Source: CBDANW01 sp965197825 (GTDB lineage Bacteria > Acidobacteriota > Vicinamibacteria > Marinacidobacterales > DATDRI01). Taken from it: 64,000 nt of DNA. Position 1 is the stretch's first letter; each line of letters begins with the position of its first letter. The translations under genes were made by a program, and so were the position numbers. The stretch covers positions 1,178,001 through 1,242,000 of the forward strand of contig CBDANW010000003.1 of the NCBI GenBank assembly GCA_965197825.1, in the 5' to 3' direction. Shown in pieces: positions 1 to 8,533 of the stretch. The notes below the pieces were generated by a model. That model was not told where the DNA came from, did not search any database, and worked only from the letters and a program-made list of their open reading frames with translations.

Positions 1-963
1 CTCGAGGCGGGCGACTCCCCTGCCGCCATCGCCGCCTTCGAGCTTGCCGCCAGTATCGACCCCGGAAACGGAGCGGCATCGCTCGGGCTCTCCCGTGCCC
101 GAGTCTTGAACGATCTCGTCCGGCTGCTCGCGGAAGGCACGGACCACGAGAGGCGCGGCGATCTTCCTCGCGCGCGCGAGAGCTACCGGAAAGCCATCTC
201 GTTGGACGGTCACTCTCAAAAGGCACGACTTGCCCTTGCGAGAGCCGAAGGCAACATCAAGGAAGTTGCGTTCCGAACCGCCATGTCCAAAGGACTGGAG
301 GCCTTGAACCAACAAGACTACCCAACGGCACGTCAGTTCTTCCAGGAGGCAGGGACTATCAAACCGGGAGACTCCCAGGTGGGAGCCGGGATCGCCCAAG
401 CAGAAGAAGGGATACGCCTTCAAGCGATCGCCGCTCACCGGGAGACGGCACTCCGCTTCGAAAGCGAAGAGCAATGGCACCAGGCGGCAGAGGAATATGA
501 CGCGGCGTTGGAACTCGACGCGATGATTCGTTTCGCGCAAGAAGGCAAGGCTCGAAGCGACGACCGAGCGGCGCTCGCAGATGGTATCAGCTATCACCTC
601 ACACACGCCGAGCGTCTTTCGGACGAGAAGGTACTCGCCGCCGCGTCCGCGCTTCTCGAGGATGCCGAACGAATCGAACCCGCCGGTCCTAGGCTCACGG
701 AGCAACGAACCCAACTCGCCGGCCTGCTAAACCAGGCGTCGACTCCGATTCCCGTTCTCCTCGAATCAGACAACGAGACCGAGGTGGTCGTTTACAAGAT
801 CGGCCCGCTCGGTCGCTTCGAACGTCACACGCTCCAGCTTCGACCCGGTACCTACACGGTGGTGGGCAGCCGGCCGGGGTACCGCGATGTCCGCGTGAAC
901 GTTCGCGTCGAAGCAGGGAAGACACCGCAGCCCTTGATCGTCCGGTGCGAGGAGAAGATTTGA
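1..963 (+). CDS. TPR-repeat protein with C-terminal PEGA domain (5' end outside window)
   Basis: The reading frame is open from the first base of the window, so the gene begins upstream. What is seen is a series of helical TPR-like repeats (alternating Ala, Gly, Tyr and Leu pattern such as ARESYRKAISLD and AAEEYDAALELD) followed by a PEGA-type beta domain over the last 75 residues, with the typical LRPGTYTVVGSRPGYRDV stretch. TPR arrays are protein-binding scaffolds, and PEGA domains are small surface or periplasmic modules. The next gene starts inside its stop codon (TTGA overlap), so the two are translationally coupled and belong to the operon that runs to 8048. The likely role is a scaffold of the proton-channel/VWA assembly encoded downstream (inference). 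No catalytic residues are visible. Confidence 0.8.
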   Translation, partial: LEAGDSPAAIAAFELAASIDPGNGAASLGLSRARVLNDLVRLLAEGTDHERRGDLPRARESYRKAISLDGHSQKARLALARAEGNIKEVAFRTAMSKGLEALNQQDYPTARQFFQEAGTIKPGDSQVGAGIAQAEEGIRLQAIAAHRETALRFESEEQWHQAAEEYDAALELDAMIRFAQEGKARSDDRAALADGISYHLTHAERLSDEKVLAAASALLEDAERIEPAGPRLTEQRTQLAGLLNQASTPIPVLLESDNETEVVVYKIGPLGRFERHTLQLRPGTYTVVGSRPGYRDVRVNVRVEAGKTPQPLIVRCEEKI

Positions 964-3407
964 AGGCCATCTATTTAGAAGATGCGGGCGGTAGCCGTCT
1001 GGTGGAGGCGGCCGACTTTCCGTTGGCGGTGGGCGGCTCGACGACCGGCGCCATCCACATCGAGGCTTCCGGCGCAAGTCAGGCTCACCAGGCTTCCGGA
1101 GCTCCAGCATTCATCGGCCTTTCCGAAGGCGAGCTTTTCGTGCAGCCGGCGGACGGTTCCCTGCCCGTGCTGTGCAACGGCACGCCCCTCACGACCTCCC
1201 AATGGCTGCGCGACGGAGATGTCCTTCGCATCGGAAGAGCTCAACTCACCTTAAAGCTCGACGGTGAGGAAGCACGCCTGCGCGCCGAAGAATGGAAGGC
1301 GCCGCAGAAGACCGACCCTCCAGTGATTGCTCCGAGAACCTTTCCCCGCACCGAGAGCCCCGGGACGGCCGTCGAGCCGGTCGCGTTCGAACCGGTTCGC
1401 ATCGGGACGGAGCCTCGTGCGCAGCGTTCCATTCGCCCGAGAGAGCTCTTTCTCTGGTGCACCATCATCGTACTTATCGTCGCCGCGTGGTTCGTCTTTG
1501 CTGCCCGTTCAGTCCGTATCGAGACCGAGCCCGCGGAGGCCCGAGTCGAGCTCGAAGGAAGCTTCTTGATCGTCGAGCTCGCCGGCCGCTTCTTGTTGCG
1601 GCCCGGTACCTACACCGCCATCATCGAGAAAGACGGCTATGTGGGACTCGAAGCGCCCATACGCGTCACCAAAGAGCGCGATCAGAGGTTGCGGTTCACG
1701 CTCGAGAAACGACCCGGCGTGCTTCGGATTTCGACGATTCCCGACACGGGAGCCATCGTTTTCATCGACGGCGAGGAGATGAGTACGGAGCATCTTGCGG
1801 CGCTCGAGCTTTCGCCGGGTCCGCACCAGGTCATCGTCCAAGCAGAGCGCTATAGGAACTTCGTGAGGGATATCGAGATCGGAGGGGCGGGCACGATCCA
1901 GACGCTGACCGCGGAGCTCGAACCCCGCTGGGCAGCCGTGAGCTTTTCGTCGGAGCCGGCCGGTGCTGCGGTGCGTGTCGACGGTAAGAACGTCGGCGAG
2001 AGTCCGGTTACCACCGATCTACTCGAGGGCACGCACGCCTACGAGGTGCAGCTCGCGGGCTACAAACCTCATCGCAACCAGCTCGCGGTGGTTGCCGGTG
2101 AGCCGCAGAGCCCGCCGACCGCCCGGTTGGATCTCGCGGATGGAAGACTAGCGCTCGAGAGCATTCCCCCGGGCGCCCGCGTCACGGTCGACGGCGTCTA
2201 CCGGGGTGAGACCCCTTTGGAGCTCTATCTCGAGCCGGGCGACCCGCACGATATCGAGGTGAGTCGTGCCGGCTTCGAGCCGCAGTCGCACCGCGCGCGG
2301 CTTCGACCGGGGAAGGAGCAAGACTTGAGTGTGGAGCTCATCCCCATCTTAGGCGAAGTGGAAATCGTGGTCCATCCGTTGGATGCGCTGTTATACGTCA
2401 ACGGTGAGGCCCGCGATCCTGCCAACCAGCTGCATCGCCTCGTGGTCCTTCCCCAAAGCATCGAAGTACGCAAGGAGGGATACGAACCCTTTCGGACCAG
2501 CATCACTCCGCGGCAAGGGTTTCCACAATCGATCGAGATCACGCTCCGCACGGTGGAAGAGGCACGAATCATAGACATGCCCGCGGTTATCAAGACCGCC
2601 CAAGGCGCCGAGCTTCGTCTCATCCAGCCACGCCGATTCACGATGGGCGCTTCCCGGCGGGAGCCGGGGCGGCGCGCCAATGAGACGATCCGCGAGGTCG
2701 AGCTGACGCGGCGCTACTATCTCGCCATCGAAGAGGTGACCAACCTCCAGTTTCGTGAGTTCGATCCCTCCCATCGCTCCGGCTCGGCCGGCCGGCACAA
2801 TCTGGAAATCGATCATCACCCGGTGGTTCGTGTGACTTGGGAAGCAGCGGCGCGTTACTGCAACTGGCTGAGCGCGAAAGAATCTTTACCGGCCGCGTAT
2901 GTCGAACGTGACGGCAGGCTCGTCCCGCGGTTTCCGCCCTCCCTTGGATACCGGCTTCCCATCGAGGCCGAATGGATTCGCGCCGCTCGCTATCCTCGCG
3001 GCGACGCCGGCCGCAAGTATCCTTGGGGCGACTCTCTCCCCATCGAGCCCAATTCCGGCAACTATGGGGACGATTCCGCACAGGGATTGCTGCCCACGAC
3101 CCTTCCCAGCTATGGCGACTCGTATCCGGCCACCGCGCCCGCCAGCAACTTCTTACCGAATCCGCTGGGCATCTTGAACCTAGGAGGGAACGTCTCCGAG
3201 TGGATGCACGATTACTATTCCATCTATCCACCGGGTGGCTCTGAGCCAGAACGCGATCCGCTCGGGCCCGAGACTGGAGAGCTTCACGTGATCCGTGGTT
3301 CGAGTTGGATGGACGGCAACGTGACCGAGCTGCGTCTGAGCTACCGCGACTACGGAATCGACGGCCGACCCGACGTTGGGTTCCGAATCGCCAAATATGC
3401 TGAATGA
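960..3407 (+). CDS. FHA-like / TM / five PEGA / FGE-fold membrane protein
   Basis: This protein is about 815 residues. The TTG at 960 is chosen because it overlaps the previous stop and follows a GAGGAG Shine-Dalgarno sequence at good spacing; a GTG at 945 is possible. Order of parts: an N-terminal FHA-like beta domain (about 1-105), a Pro-rich linker, one membrane helix (about 163-183), five PEGA-like repeats (about 185-535), and a C-terminal domain with the fold of formylglycine-generating/PvdO/EgtB proteins (about 540-815; motifs FTMGAS, YCNWLSA, PWGD, NVSEWMHDYY, VIRGSSW). The catalytic Cys pair of true FGE is absent, so I do not call it a sulfatase-activating enzyme. The inferred topology puts the FHA-like part in the cytoplasm and the PEGA stack and FGE fold in the periplasm. 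This would let it link cytoplasmic signals to the envelope machine encoded downstream. Confidence 0.8.
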   Translation: MKAIYLEDAGGSRLVEAADFPLAVGGSTTGAIHIEASGASQAHQASGAPAFIGLSEGELFVQPADGSLPVLCNGTPLTTSQWLRDGDVLRIGRAQLTLKLDGEEARLRAEEWKAPQKTDPPVIAPRTFPRTESPGTAVEPVAFEPVRIGTEPRAQRSIRPRELFLWCTIIVLIVAAWFVFAARSVRIETEPAEARVELEGSFLIVELAGRFLLRPGTYTAIIEKDGYVGLEAPIRVTKERDQRLRFTLEKRPGVLRISTIPDTGAIVFIDGEEMSTEHLAALELSPGPHQVIVQAERYRNFVRDIEIGGAGTIQTLTAELEPRWAAVSFSSEPAGAAVRVDGKNVGESPVTTDLLEGTHAYEVQLAGYKPHRNQLAVVAGEPQSPPTARLDLADGRLALESIPPGARVTVDGVYRGETPLELYLEPGDPHDIEVSRAGFEPQSHRARLRPGKEQDLSVELIPILGEVEIVVHPLDALLYVNGEARDPANQLHRLVVLPQSIEVRKEGYEPFRTSITPRQGFPQSIEITLRTVEEARIIDMPAVIKTAQGAELRLIQPRRFTMGASRREPGRRANETIREVELTRRYYLAIEEVTNLQFREFDPSHRSGSAGRHNLEIDHHPVVRVTWEAAARYCNWLSAKESLPAAYVERDGRLVPRFPPSLGYRLPIEAEWIRAARYPRGDAGRKYPWGDSLPIEPNSGNYGDDSAQGLLPTTLPSYGDSYPATAPASNFLPNPLGILNLGGNVSEWMHDYYSIYPPGGSEPERDPLGPETGELHVIRGSSWMDGNVTELRLSYRDYGIDGRPDVGFRIAKYAE

Positions 3408-3430
3408 CATTCTAAATGAAGGGTAGGCCC

Positions 3431-3694
3431 ATGATTGTGACGAGGTATTTGCTCTTATCAATACTAGCCGGCAGCGTGGCGAGTGGGGTCTTGGTAATGG
3501 CGACGGTGACGAACCAGACGGTCCCCGAACCACCGGCGTCCGCGCCGCCCCCGAGCGAGGAAATGCCCGAGCCGTCCCCACCCGCCGAGAACGAACAAGC
3601 GCCCGAGCGTTCACAAGAAGATGAACTGGAATCCTTCACGCCTTCAGAGAAGGTTCCCGCCGACAGCGCCATCTCGTTTCCGGTCGATATCTGA
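3431..3694 (+). CDS. small exported Pro/Glu-rich protein
   Basis: This is an 87-residue protein with a hydrophobic N-terminal helix (RYLLLSILAGSVASGVL) that acts as a signal peptide or membrane anchor. It is followed by an acidic, proline-rich tail with no globular domain. The ATG at 3431 is preferred because an AGGG/AGG stretch lies just upstream; the ATG at 3416 has no Shine-Dalgarno sequence. The gene sits 23 bases after the FGE-fold protein and 14 before the channel subunit, in the same direction, so it is part of the operon. No family is recognised. The composition suggests a flexible periplasmic linker or anchor, comparable in design to the Pro-rich spacers of TonB-like partners, but that comparison is only architectural. 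Confidence 0.65.
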   Translation: MIVTRYLLLSILAGSVASGVLVMATVTNQTVPEPPASAPPPSEEMPEPSPPAENEQAPERSQEDELESFTPSEKVPADSAISFPVDI

Positions 3695-3708
3695 GAGGTG
3701 TTCCGGGA

Positions 3709-4506
3709 ATGAAGAAGACCTATCCTACCGAGTTCGTTTTCCAAACGATTTCGCTCATCGTGGCGATCATCGTCGTCCATGCCGTCTACGTCCTGCTCAT
3801 CCGGCCGCAGGCGGACTTCATCATCGCCGAGCAGCAAGCCCTCATGGACGCTGACCAGAACTATGTGCAGGAGCGCTCCGTCTTCGTGATCATTCGTGAT
3901 TTCGAACAGGAAGCCTGCTTCATTCTCATGATATGGGCGATGGCCATCATGGCGTATAAGGGGGCGGAAACCCTACGCGAGCGAAGGCTTCTTCAGCTCG
4001 ATCTGATCCCAGTCAACGACGGGACCAAGATTCTCCCCGAGGACGCCCGAGAGTACGCGCGGCAGCTGGAGACGCTTCCCGATCGAGAGCAGCGATTGCT
4101 TCTTCCTCGTGCTCTCCTTTCGGCCCTCGCCCGTTTCCGCGCCACGCGCAACATCCAAGACGTCTCTTCCACCGCACACGCGGTCGCCGACTCCGAGTCG
4201 GAGCGATTGGACTCCGAGCTCTCCATGGTGCGCTACATCGCCTGGGCTATTCCCTCCATCGGCTTCATCGGTACCGTCCGCGGCATCGGAGAGGCGCTCG
4301 CTCAGGCCCATCGGGCCGTGGAAGGCGACATCGCGGGCGTCACCCAGAGCTTGGGCACCGCGTTCAACTCCACTTTCATTGCGCTCTTGATCAGCATCGT
4401 GCTCATGTTTGTCCTTCATCAACTCCAGCTTCAGCAAGAACGCCTCGTGCTCGACACGGAGACGTACCTCGACCACCATCTCATCCAACACCTTCAGGTG
4501 TCGTAG
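3709..4506 (+). CDS. MotA/TolQ/ExbB-family proton channel subunit
   Basis: This 265-residue inner-membrane protein has four predicted helices: near residues 8-28, 66-85, 178-200 and 212-237. The last two carry the family signature, with PSIGFIGTVRGIGEAL before the third helix's end and GTAFNSTFIALL in the fourth, including the Thr and small residues that line the ion path in ExbB/TolQ/MotA. A cytoplasmic stretch of about 90 residues lies between the pairs. In this family the subunits form a pentamer around two single-helix partners and use the proton or sodium gradient to move them. No ordinary ExbD/TolR/MotB gene is adjacent. The two VWA proteins encoded at 5927 and 7032 carry matching N-terminal helices and are the likely partners. 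Confidence 0.88.
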   Translation: MKKTYPTEFVFQTISLIVAIIVVHAVYVLLIRPQADFIIAEQQALMDADQNYVQERSVFVIIRDFEQEACFILMIWAMAIMAYKGAETLRERRLLQLDLIPVNDGTKILPEDAREYARQLETLPDREQRLLLPRALLSALARFRATRNIQDVSSTAHAVADSESERLDSELSMVRYIAWAIPSIGFIGTVRGIGEALAQAHRAVEGDIAGVTQSLGTAFNSTFIALLISIVLMFVLHQLQLQQERLVLDTETYLDHHLIQHLQVS

Positions 4507-4509
4507 ACC

Positions 4510-5946
4510 ATGGCCGTCCTGGCGATCGAGCTGAACGACGCGGGCATTCGAGCCGCCAAGGATACCGCGCCTGGAATGGAAACCTTTCCCGGAAGCCCTG
4601 GCATCGCGCTTTGGGACGGCGACGCGCTGGTCACAGGACGGGAGGCTTCCCGACGTGCCCGACTCAAACCCCGCTGGTCACACGATCGCTTTTGGCAAGA
4701 GCTCGACACGACTCCCCTGCCGTCACCCTTTCCGTCCAACCTACGCAGCGCCGATCTGGTGCACGCCCATCTGGAGGAGATCTGGAGCTCGACGAAATCC
4801 AATGTAGACGAGGTCATCCTCGCAATACCAGGCTCCTTCTCGACGGAGCAGCTTGGTTTGATTCTGGGGATCGCCCGTTCCTGCCAGATGCCCGTGAGCG
4901 GCATGATCGATCAGGCGGTGGCGGCCAGCCTTCTTGCCCGCGCCGGCGACAACCTGATCCATCTCGATATCCATCTCCATCGGGCGGTGGCCACCAAAGT
5001 GAAAAGGGGGGCGAGCCTCGAGCGCACCGAGATATTGGTGGACGACGAGACCGGCATGGTGAGACTTTTCGACGCCTGGGTGACGTTCTTGGCTGAGGTG
5101 TTCGTGCGAACCACGCGCTTCGACCCGTTGCATCGCGGTGAAACCGAGCAGGCGCTCTACCACCGATTGCCCGAATGGCTGGACGCGCTTCGCCAAAAGG
5201 AATCGGCGATTCTCGAGATGCGCGGGACCGACAAGGAGTACTCCGTCGAGTTGACGCGCGAGCAAATCGTTTCTGCCGCCAGGCCCTTTCTCGATCGCAT
5301 CGCCGAGCTCGCACGATCCTCGCAGAAAGTTGGTGAACGCGCCGTATTGCTTTTAACCCCCGCCGTCGCCGACCTTCCCGGCGTGATGGATTTGTTGAAG
5401 GTCTCCGACGTGGAAGTCATTTCCCTTCCCGCCGGGGCAGCGGCCATGGGGGCACTCAAGATGAAGGACGCGATTCGCTCGGCTTCAGATCGGGGCGAAA
5501 CGCTTCCATTCATCACTCGACTGCCGCTCGACACGTCTCCACCCAAGGGAACGCCGGGAGAGCCCGAGCCCCGCCGCCGGTGGGCACCACCGCCCATCGA
5601 GGGCGGTTTCGCCCCTCCGACGCACGTTCTCTGTGATGGATTGGCCCATGCCATCACTTCCCGCCCGTTGGTTCTCGGGTCCGATATACCAGCCGACGGC
5701 CGAGGAGTCGATCTCAGCACGTTGTCCGGGTCGACGGCGGGCATTTCCCGTTCGCACTGCACCATCTACAAGCTAGACGGCCGCGTGGTCCTTGAGGATC
5801 GCAGCACCTACGGCTCCTTCCTCAACGACAAGCGAATCGATGGAAAAGCAACGCTCGCCGCCGGTGATCGCCTGCGGTTGGGAACGCCGGGCATCGAGGT
5901 TCGACTAATTAGGGTAGAGGATTCCGATGGCACGCCGAAGGGTTAA
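4510..5946 (+). CDS. actin/Hsp70-like ATPase-fold protein with C-terminal FHA domain
   Basis: This 478-residue protein starts three bases after the channel gene. The N-terminal 310 residues look like a divergent actin/Hsp70 fold: an early LAIELNDAGIRA strand-turn, a VDEVILAIPGSFSTEQ segment resembling the connecting phosphate region, and a regular repeat of hydrophobic strands. The classical phosphate loops are weak, so ATPase activity is unproven. Residues about 385-470 form a clear FHA domain, with GISRSHCTIYKLDGRVVLED followed by STYGSFLNDKRI and then GDRLRLG. FHA domains bind phosphothreonine, so this subunit could read Ser/Thr kinase activity. Its 3' end overlaps the next gene by 20 bases. 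No signal peptide is seen, so it is probably cytoplasmic. Confidence 0.75.
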   Translation: MAVLAIELNDAGIRAAKDTAPGMETFPGSPGIALWDGDALVTGREASRRARLKPRWSHDRFWQELDTTPLPSPFPSNLRSADLVHAHLEEIWSSTKSNVDEVILAIPGSFSTEQLGLILGIARSCQMPVSGMIDQAVAASLLARAGDNLIHLDIHLHRAVATKVKRGASLERTEILVDDETGMVRLFDAWVTFLAEVFVRTTRFDPLHRGETEQALYHRLPEWLDALRQKESAILEMRGTDKEYSVELTREQIVSAARPFLDRIAELARSSQKVGERAVLLLTPAVADLPGVMDLLKVSDVEVISLPAGAAAMGALKMKDAIRSASDRGETLPFITRLPLDTSPPKGTPGEPEPRRRWAPPPIEGGFAPPTHVLCDGLAHAITSRPLVLGSDIPADGRGVDLSTLSGSTAGISRSHCTIYKLDGRVVLEDRSTYGSFLNDKRIDGKATLAAGDRLRLGTPGIEVRLIRVEDSDGTPKG

Positions 5947-7018
5947 CGTCCTCAGTCTGTCCTTCCTGGACGCGATGACCTGCGGCTTCGGTGCGGTGGT
6001 CCTCTTTTTCATGATCATCAACTCCAGCTACGGTAAGCAGTCCGGGAAGCTCACGGGTCAGCTGCAAAGCGAAGTCGATCTCTTGGAGGACGAAGTCCTC
6101 GAGGGCTACCAGAATTTGGTCGAAGTCCGTAACTCGCTTCGCGAGATCGAGCAAGAGCGCGTCGTCACTGCCGGCCTTTCCCGACGCCTCATCGAAACAC
6201 TCGAAGAGATTCGGGTCGAGCTAGCGACCTACGAACAGTCGACCACCGCGCAAACCGAGCACCTGAATCGTCTCAAGGCCGATCTCCGATCCCTTGAGGA
6301 AGACGTCAAGCGTTTGTCGGCGTCCGCTCCCAGCGAGGAGACTCCCGGCGATCGCCTGCGCACGTTCGTAGGCGATGGGGACCGGCAGTACCTGACCGGC
6401 CTCAAGGTCGGTGGGAAGCGGATCCTCTTTCTCGTGGACGCGTCCGCGAGCATGCTGGGCGATACCATCGTGAACATCGTCCGGCGACGGAACCTTCCCG
6501 ACGCGGTCAAGATCCGCGCCGATAAGTGGCAGCAGACACTCGCTACCGTAGACTGGCTGACCACCCAGATTCCGCGCGATTCCAGCTTTCAGATCTATAC
6601 CTTCAACACCCAACCGGCATCGGTGATGCCCGGTACGGACGGTACGTGGCTGGACGGGGGAGATCGACAGCAGCTCGACGAATCGGTGCAGCGGTTACGC
6701 GGGGTCGTCCCCCAGGGCGGTACGAATCTCTATCACGCCCTGCAGTCGATCGGAACGTTTCGTCCCGCCCCCGACAACATTCTTCTTCTCGTGGACGGTC
6801 TTCCCACGCAAGGCCGCAGGCCACCGCGACGCGGCACCATCTCTGGGAAGGACCGTGTCAGCCTCTTTAACGAGGCCGTGAAGGAGTTGCGCTCGCATAT
6901 ACCCATCAACGTCATTCTCTTTCCGATGGAAGGCGATCCCATGGCGTCGAGCGCCTTCTGGAAACTCGCCCTCGCATCGGGCGGTTCGTTCATGACCCCG
7001 TCCAAGAACTGGCCCTAA
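5927..7018 (+). CDS. VWA protein 1 with ExbD/MotB-like membrane helix
   Basis: This is a 363-residue protein. A basic N-terminus is followed by LSLSFLDAMTCGFGAVVLFF, a single membrane helix with an Asp (residue 15) at its cytoplasmic edge. A coiled coil follows over about 38-135, and then a von Willebrand A domain from about 160 to the end. The metal-ion site is present (LVDASASM, the DxSxS motif), and a second conserved acidic loop lies at LLVDGLPTQG. The Asp-plus-helix layout matches the proton-carrying helix of ExbD, TolR and MotB. The gene overlaps the FHA gene and is followed 13 bases later by a paralogue. Inference: it is anchored in the channel formed by the 3709-4506 product and displays its VWA domain in the periplasm to bind a ligand or the cell wall. 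Confidence 0.82.
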   Translation: MARRRVNVLSLSFLDAMTCGFGAVVLFFMIINSSYGKQSGKLTGQLQSEVDLLEDEVLEGYQNLVEVRNSLREIEQERVVTAGLSRRLIETLEEIRVELATYEQSTTAQTEHLNRLKADLRSLEEDVKRLSASAPSEETPGDRLRTFVGDGDRQYLTGLKVGGKRILFLVDASASMLGDTIVNIVRRRNLPDAVKIRADKWQQTLATVDWLTTQIPRDSSFQIYTFNTQPASVMPGTDGTWLDGGDRQQLDESVQRLRGVVPQGGTNLYHALQSIGTFRPAPDNILLLVDGLPTQGRRPPRRGTISGKDRVSLFNEAVKELRSHIPINVILFPMEGDPMASSAFWKLALASGGSFMTPSKNWP

Positions 7019-7031
7019 GAGAGAAAAGGAC

Positions 7032-8048
7032 ATGAAAAAAAGGACCGGCCGACGCAGCGAGATCAATAGCTTCAGTCTGTCCTTCCTCGACTGCATTTGC
7101 TGCGGCTTTGGAGCCATCATCCTGCTCTTGGTCTTGACCAAAATCGGCGAGCCTCGAGCACTCGAGGCGTTGCGCATCGAGCTGGAAGGGCTCGTGGCGC
7201 GTCTGCAGGAGGAGCTCTACGAGATCCGTGGGGAGACGAACATCTTCAATCGCGAGTTCGTCACCAAGCAGGAGCAGGTCTCGGAGGAGCGCGTGCGGAT
7301 CGCCCGTCTGCGAGGAGACCTTTCCGATATCCAGGGGCAGTTCGCGGCCAGTGAGCAGCTATCGGAGGTGAGCGACATCATCGAAGGCCGGCTCTTAGCC
7401 GCGCGCCAGGAGCTCACCGCGGAGATGCAGCGACTCCTCGGCCAGAGCCATCGCCGCGCGCCGAATGACGCCACGGTAGGCGGCATTCCCGTGGACAGCG
7501 AGTACATCATCTTCATCATCGACACCTCAGGCAGCATGCACAACTACGCGTGGCCGCTGGTGGTGGACAAGATGCAGGAGACCCTCAACGTCTACCCGAC
7601 AGTCAAGGGCATCCAGGTCATGAACGACATGGGCCAGCACATGTTCAAGACCTACGCGGGCAAGTGGATTCCCGACACACCGGGCCGGCGCCGATTGATA
7701 GTCAATACACTTCGCACATGGACCCCGTTCAGCAACAGTAGCCCAGTCGAAGGGATCACGCGCGCTATCCGCACCTACGCCGCTCCCGATCGGAAAATCA
7801 GTCTCTACGTCTTCGGCGACGAGTTCACCGGTCGCTCCATTGACGATGTGATCGAGACCGTCGATCGGATCAATGGAGAAGATGCACAAGGAAACCGGTT
7901 GGTACGCATCCACGCTATCGGTTTTCCTGTGATGTTCTCCAATGCGTCGTTTCCGGAGAACACCGGCGTGCGATTCGCCACCCTGATGCGGGAGCTTTGC
8001 CGCAGAAACGGCGGGGCCTTCGTGGGGCTGAGCTGGCGGCGAAATTAG
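7032..8048 (+). CDS. VWA protein 2 with ExbD/MotB-like membrane helix
   Basis: This 338-residue paralogue of the preceding protein has the same plan: FSLSFLDCICCGFGAIILLL as the N-terminal helix with Asp 20 at its start, then a coiled coil (about 45-140), then a VWA domain from about 155 with the metal site IIDTSGSM. The two helices share SLSFLD and CGFGA, although the rest of the sequences differ, so the helix is under strong constraint. VWA 2 also has two adjacent Cys in the helix. It is the last gene of the operon; after its stop there is no co-directional gene. Two different single-helix partners for one channel recall the asymmetric dimer inside ExbB or MotA pentamers (family knowledge). 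A heterodimer here is an inference. Confidence 0.82.
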   Translation: MKKRTGRRSEINSFSLSFLDCICCGFGAIILLLVLTKIGEPRALEALRIELEGLVARLQEELYEIRGETNIFNREFVTKQEQVSEERVRIARLRGDLSDIQGQFAASEQLSEVSDIIEGRLLAARQELTAEMQRLLGQSHRRAPNDATVGGIPVDSEYIIFIIDTSGSMHNYAWPLVVDKMQETLNVYPTVKGIQVMNDMGQHMFKTYAGKWIPDTPGRRRLIVNTLRTWTPFSNSSPVEGITRAIRTYAAPDRKISLYVFGDEFTGRSIDDVIETVDRINGEDAQGNRLVRIHAIGFPVMFSNASFPENTGVRFATLMRELCRRNGGAFVGLSWRRN

Positions 8049-8533
8049 CGAGTCCAGCCCGCCGGTTCCCGGCCGAATAATCTCACAAGCCCACCCGCTT
8101 GACGCGACGATTGCCGCACCCTCTGCCTGAACTCCCTCGAGGCGTACACCACATCACAAGTCCATCACAACCACCTCACCGAAGCGTGCGGAAGTACTGG
8201 ACACCGGGACAGCGCGTCTGATGCTTTTCGAATCACCGACGGGACGTCCGAGGCTCGAAAAGGTCGGGCTGGTAAGAGAGCCATCCGATCAGCCATTCTG
8301 ATCTCGAATGCAAGGGCGCCGCCTTTCGGCTCTCAAGGCTACAGACCTTTCAAGGGGTCCCAGGACTCAGGACCCGTTCGAAGACCTTGAGCTCGGCGAT
8401 CGCCAGTGCCCCGCGAGAGACGTGGGGTTCGCGGAGTCGAACAAAGCGCGCCAGGGGAAACTGGTTCGAGGAATTGAAGCGCCTCGTGCCCACTAATTGA
8501 CATCGCCCCCTTCTCGGAGCCAGCGCCTATCTC
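8049..8533. other. intergenic region holding a 13-codon kinase C-terminus remnant
   Basis: No complete gene is supported here. At 8459-8500 (+) the bases encode NWFEELKRLVPTN and a stop, almost the same as the C-terminus of the kinase pseudogene at 46.68-46.72 kb (NWFEELKRLVPTQ). This identifies the tail of a deleted TolB-type kinase gene. The rest of the interval has no recognisable coding, RNA or repeat signal; a short open frame at 8308-8496 has no start signals or similarity. Confidence 0.55.

Noticed and set aside
1..8048. Zorya-type defence system
   Set aside because: A MotA/ExbB-type subunit is present, but there is no OmpA-like ZorB partner, no ZorC/ZorD helicase and no long ZorA tail. 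The partners are VWA, FHA and PEGA proteins.
8308..8496. 62-codon open frame as a gene
   Set aside because: It has no ribosome site, its composition resembles noise, and it overlaps the kinase-tail remnant in another frame.
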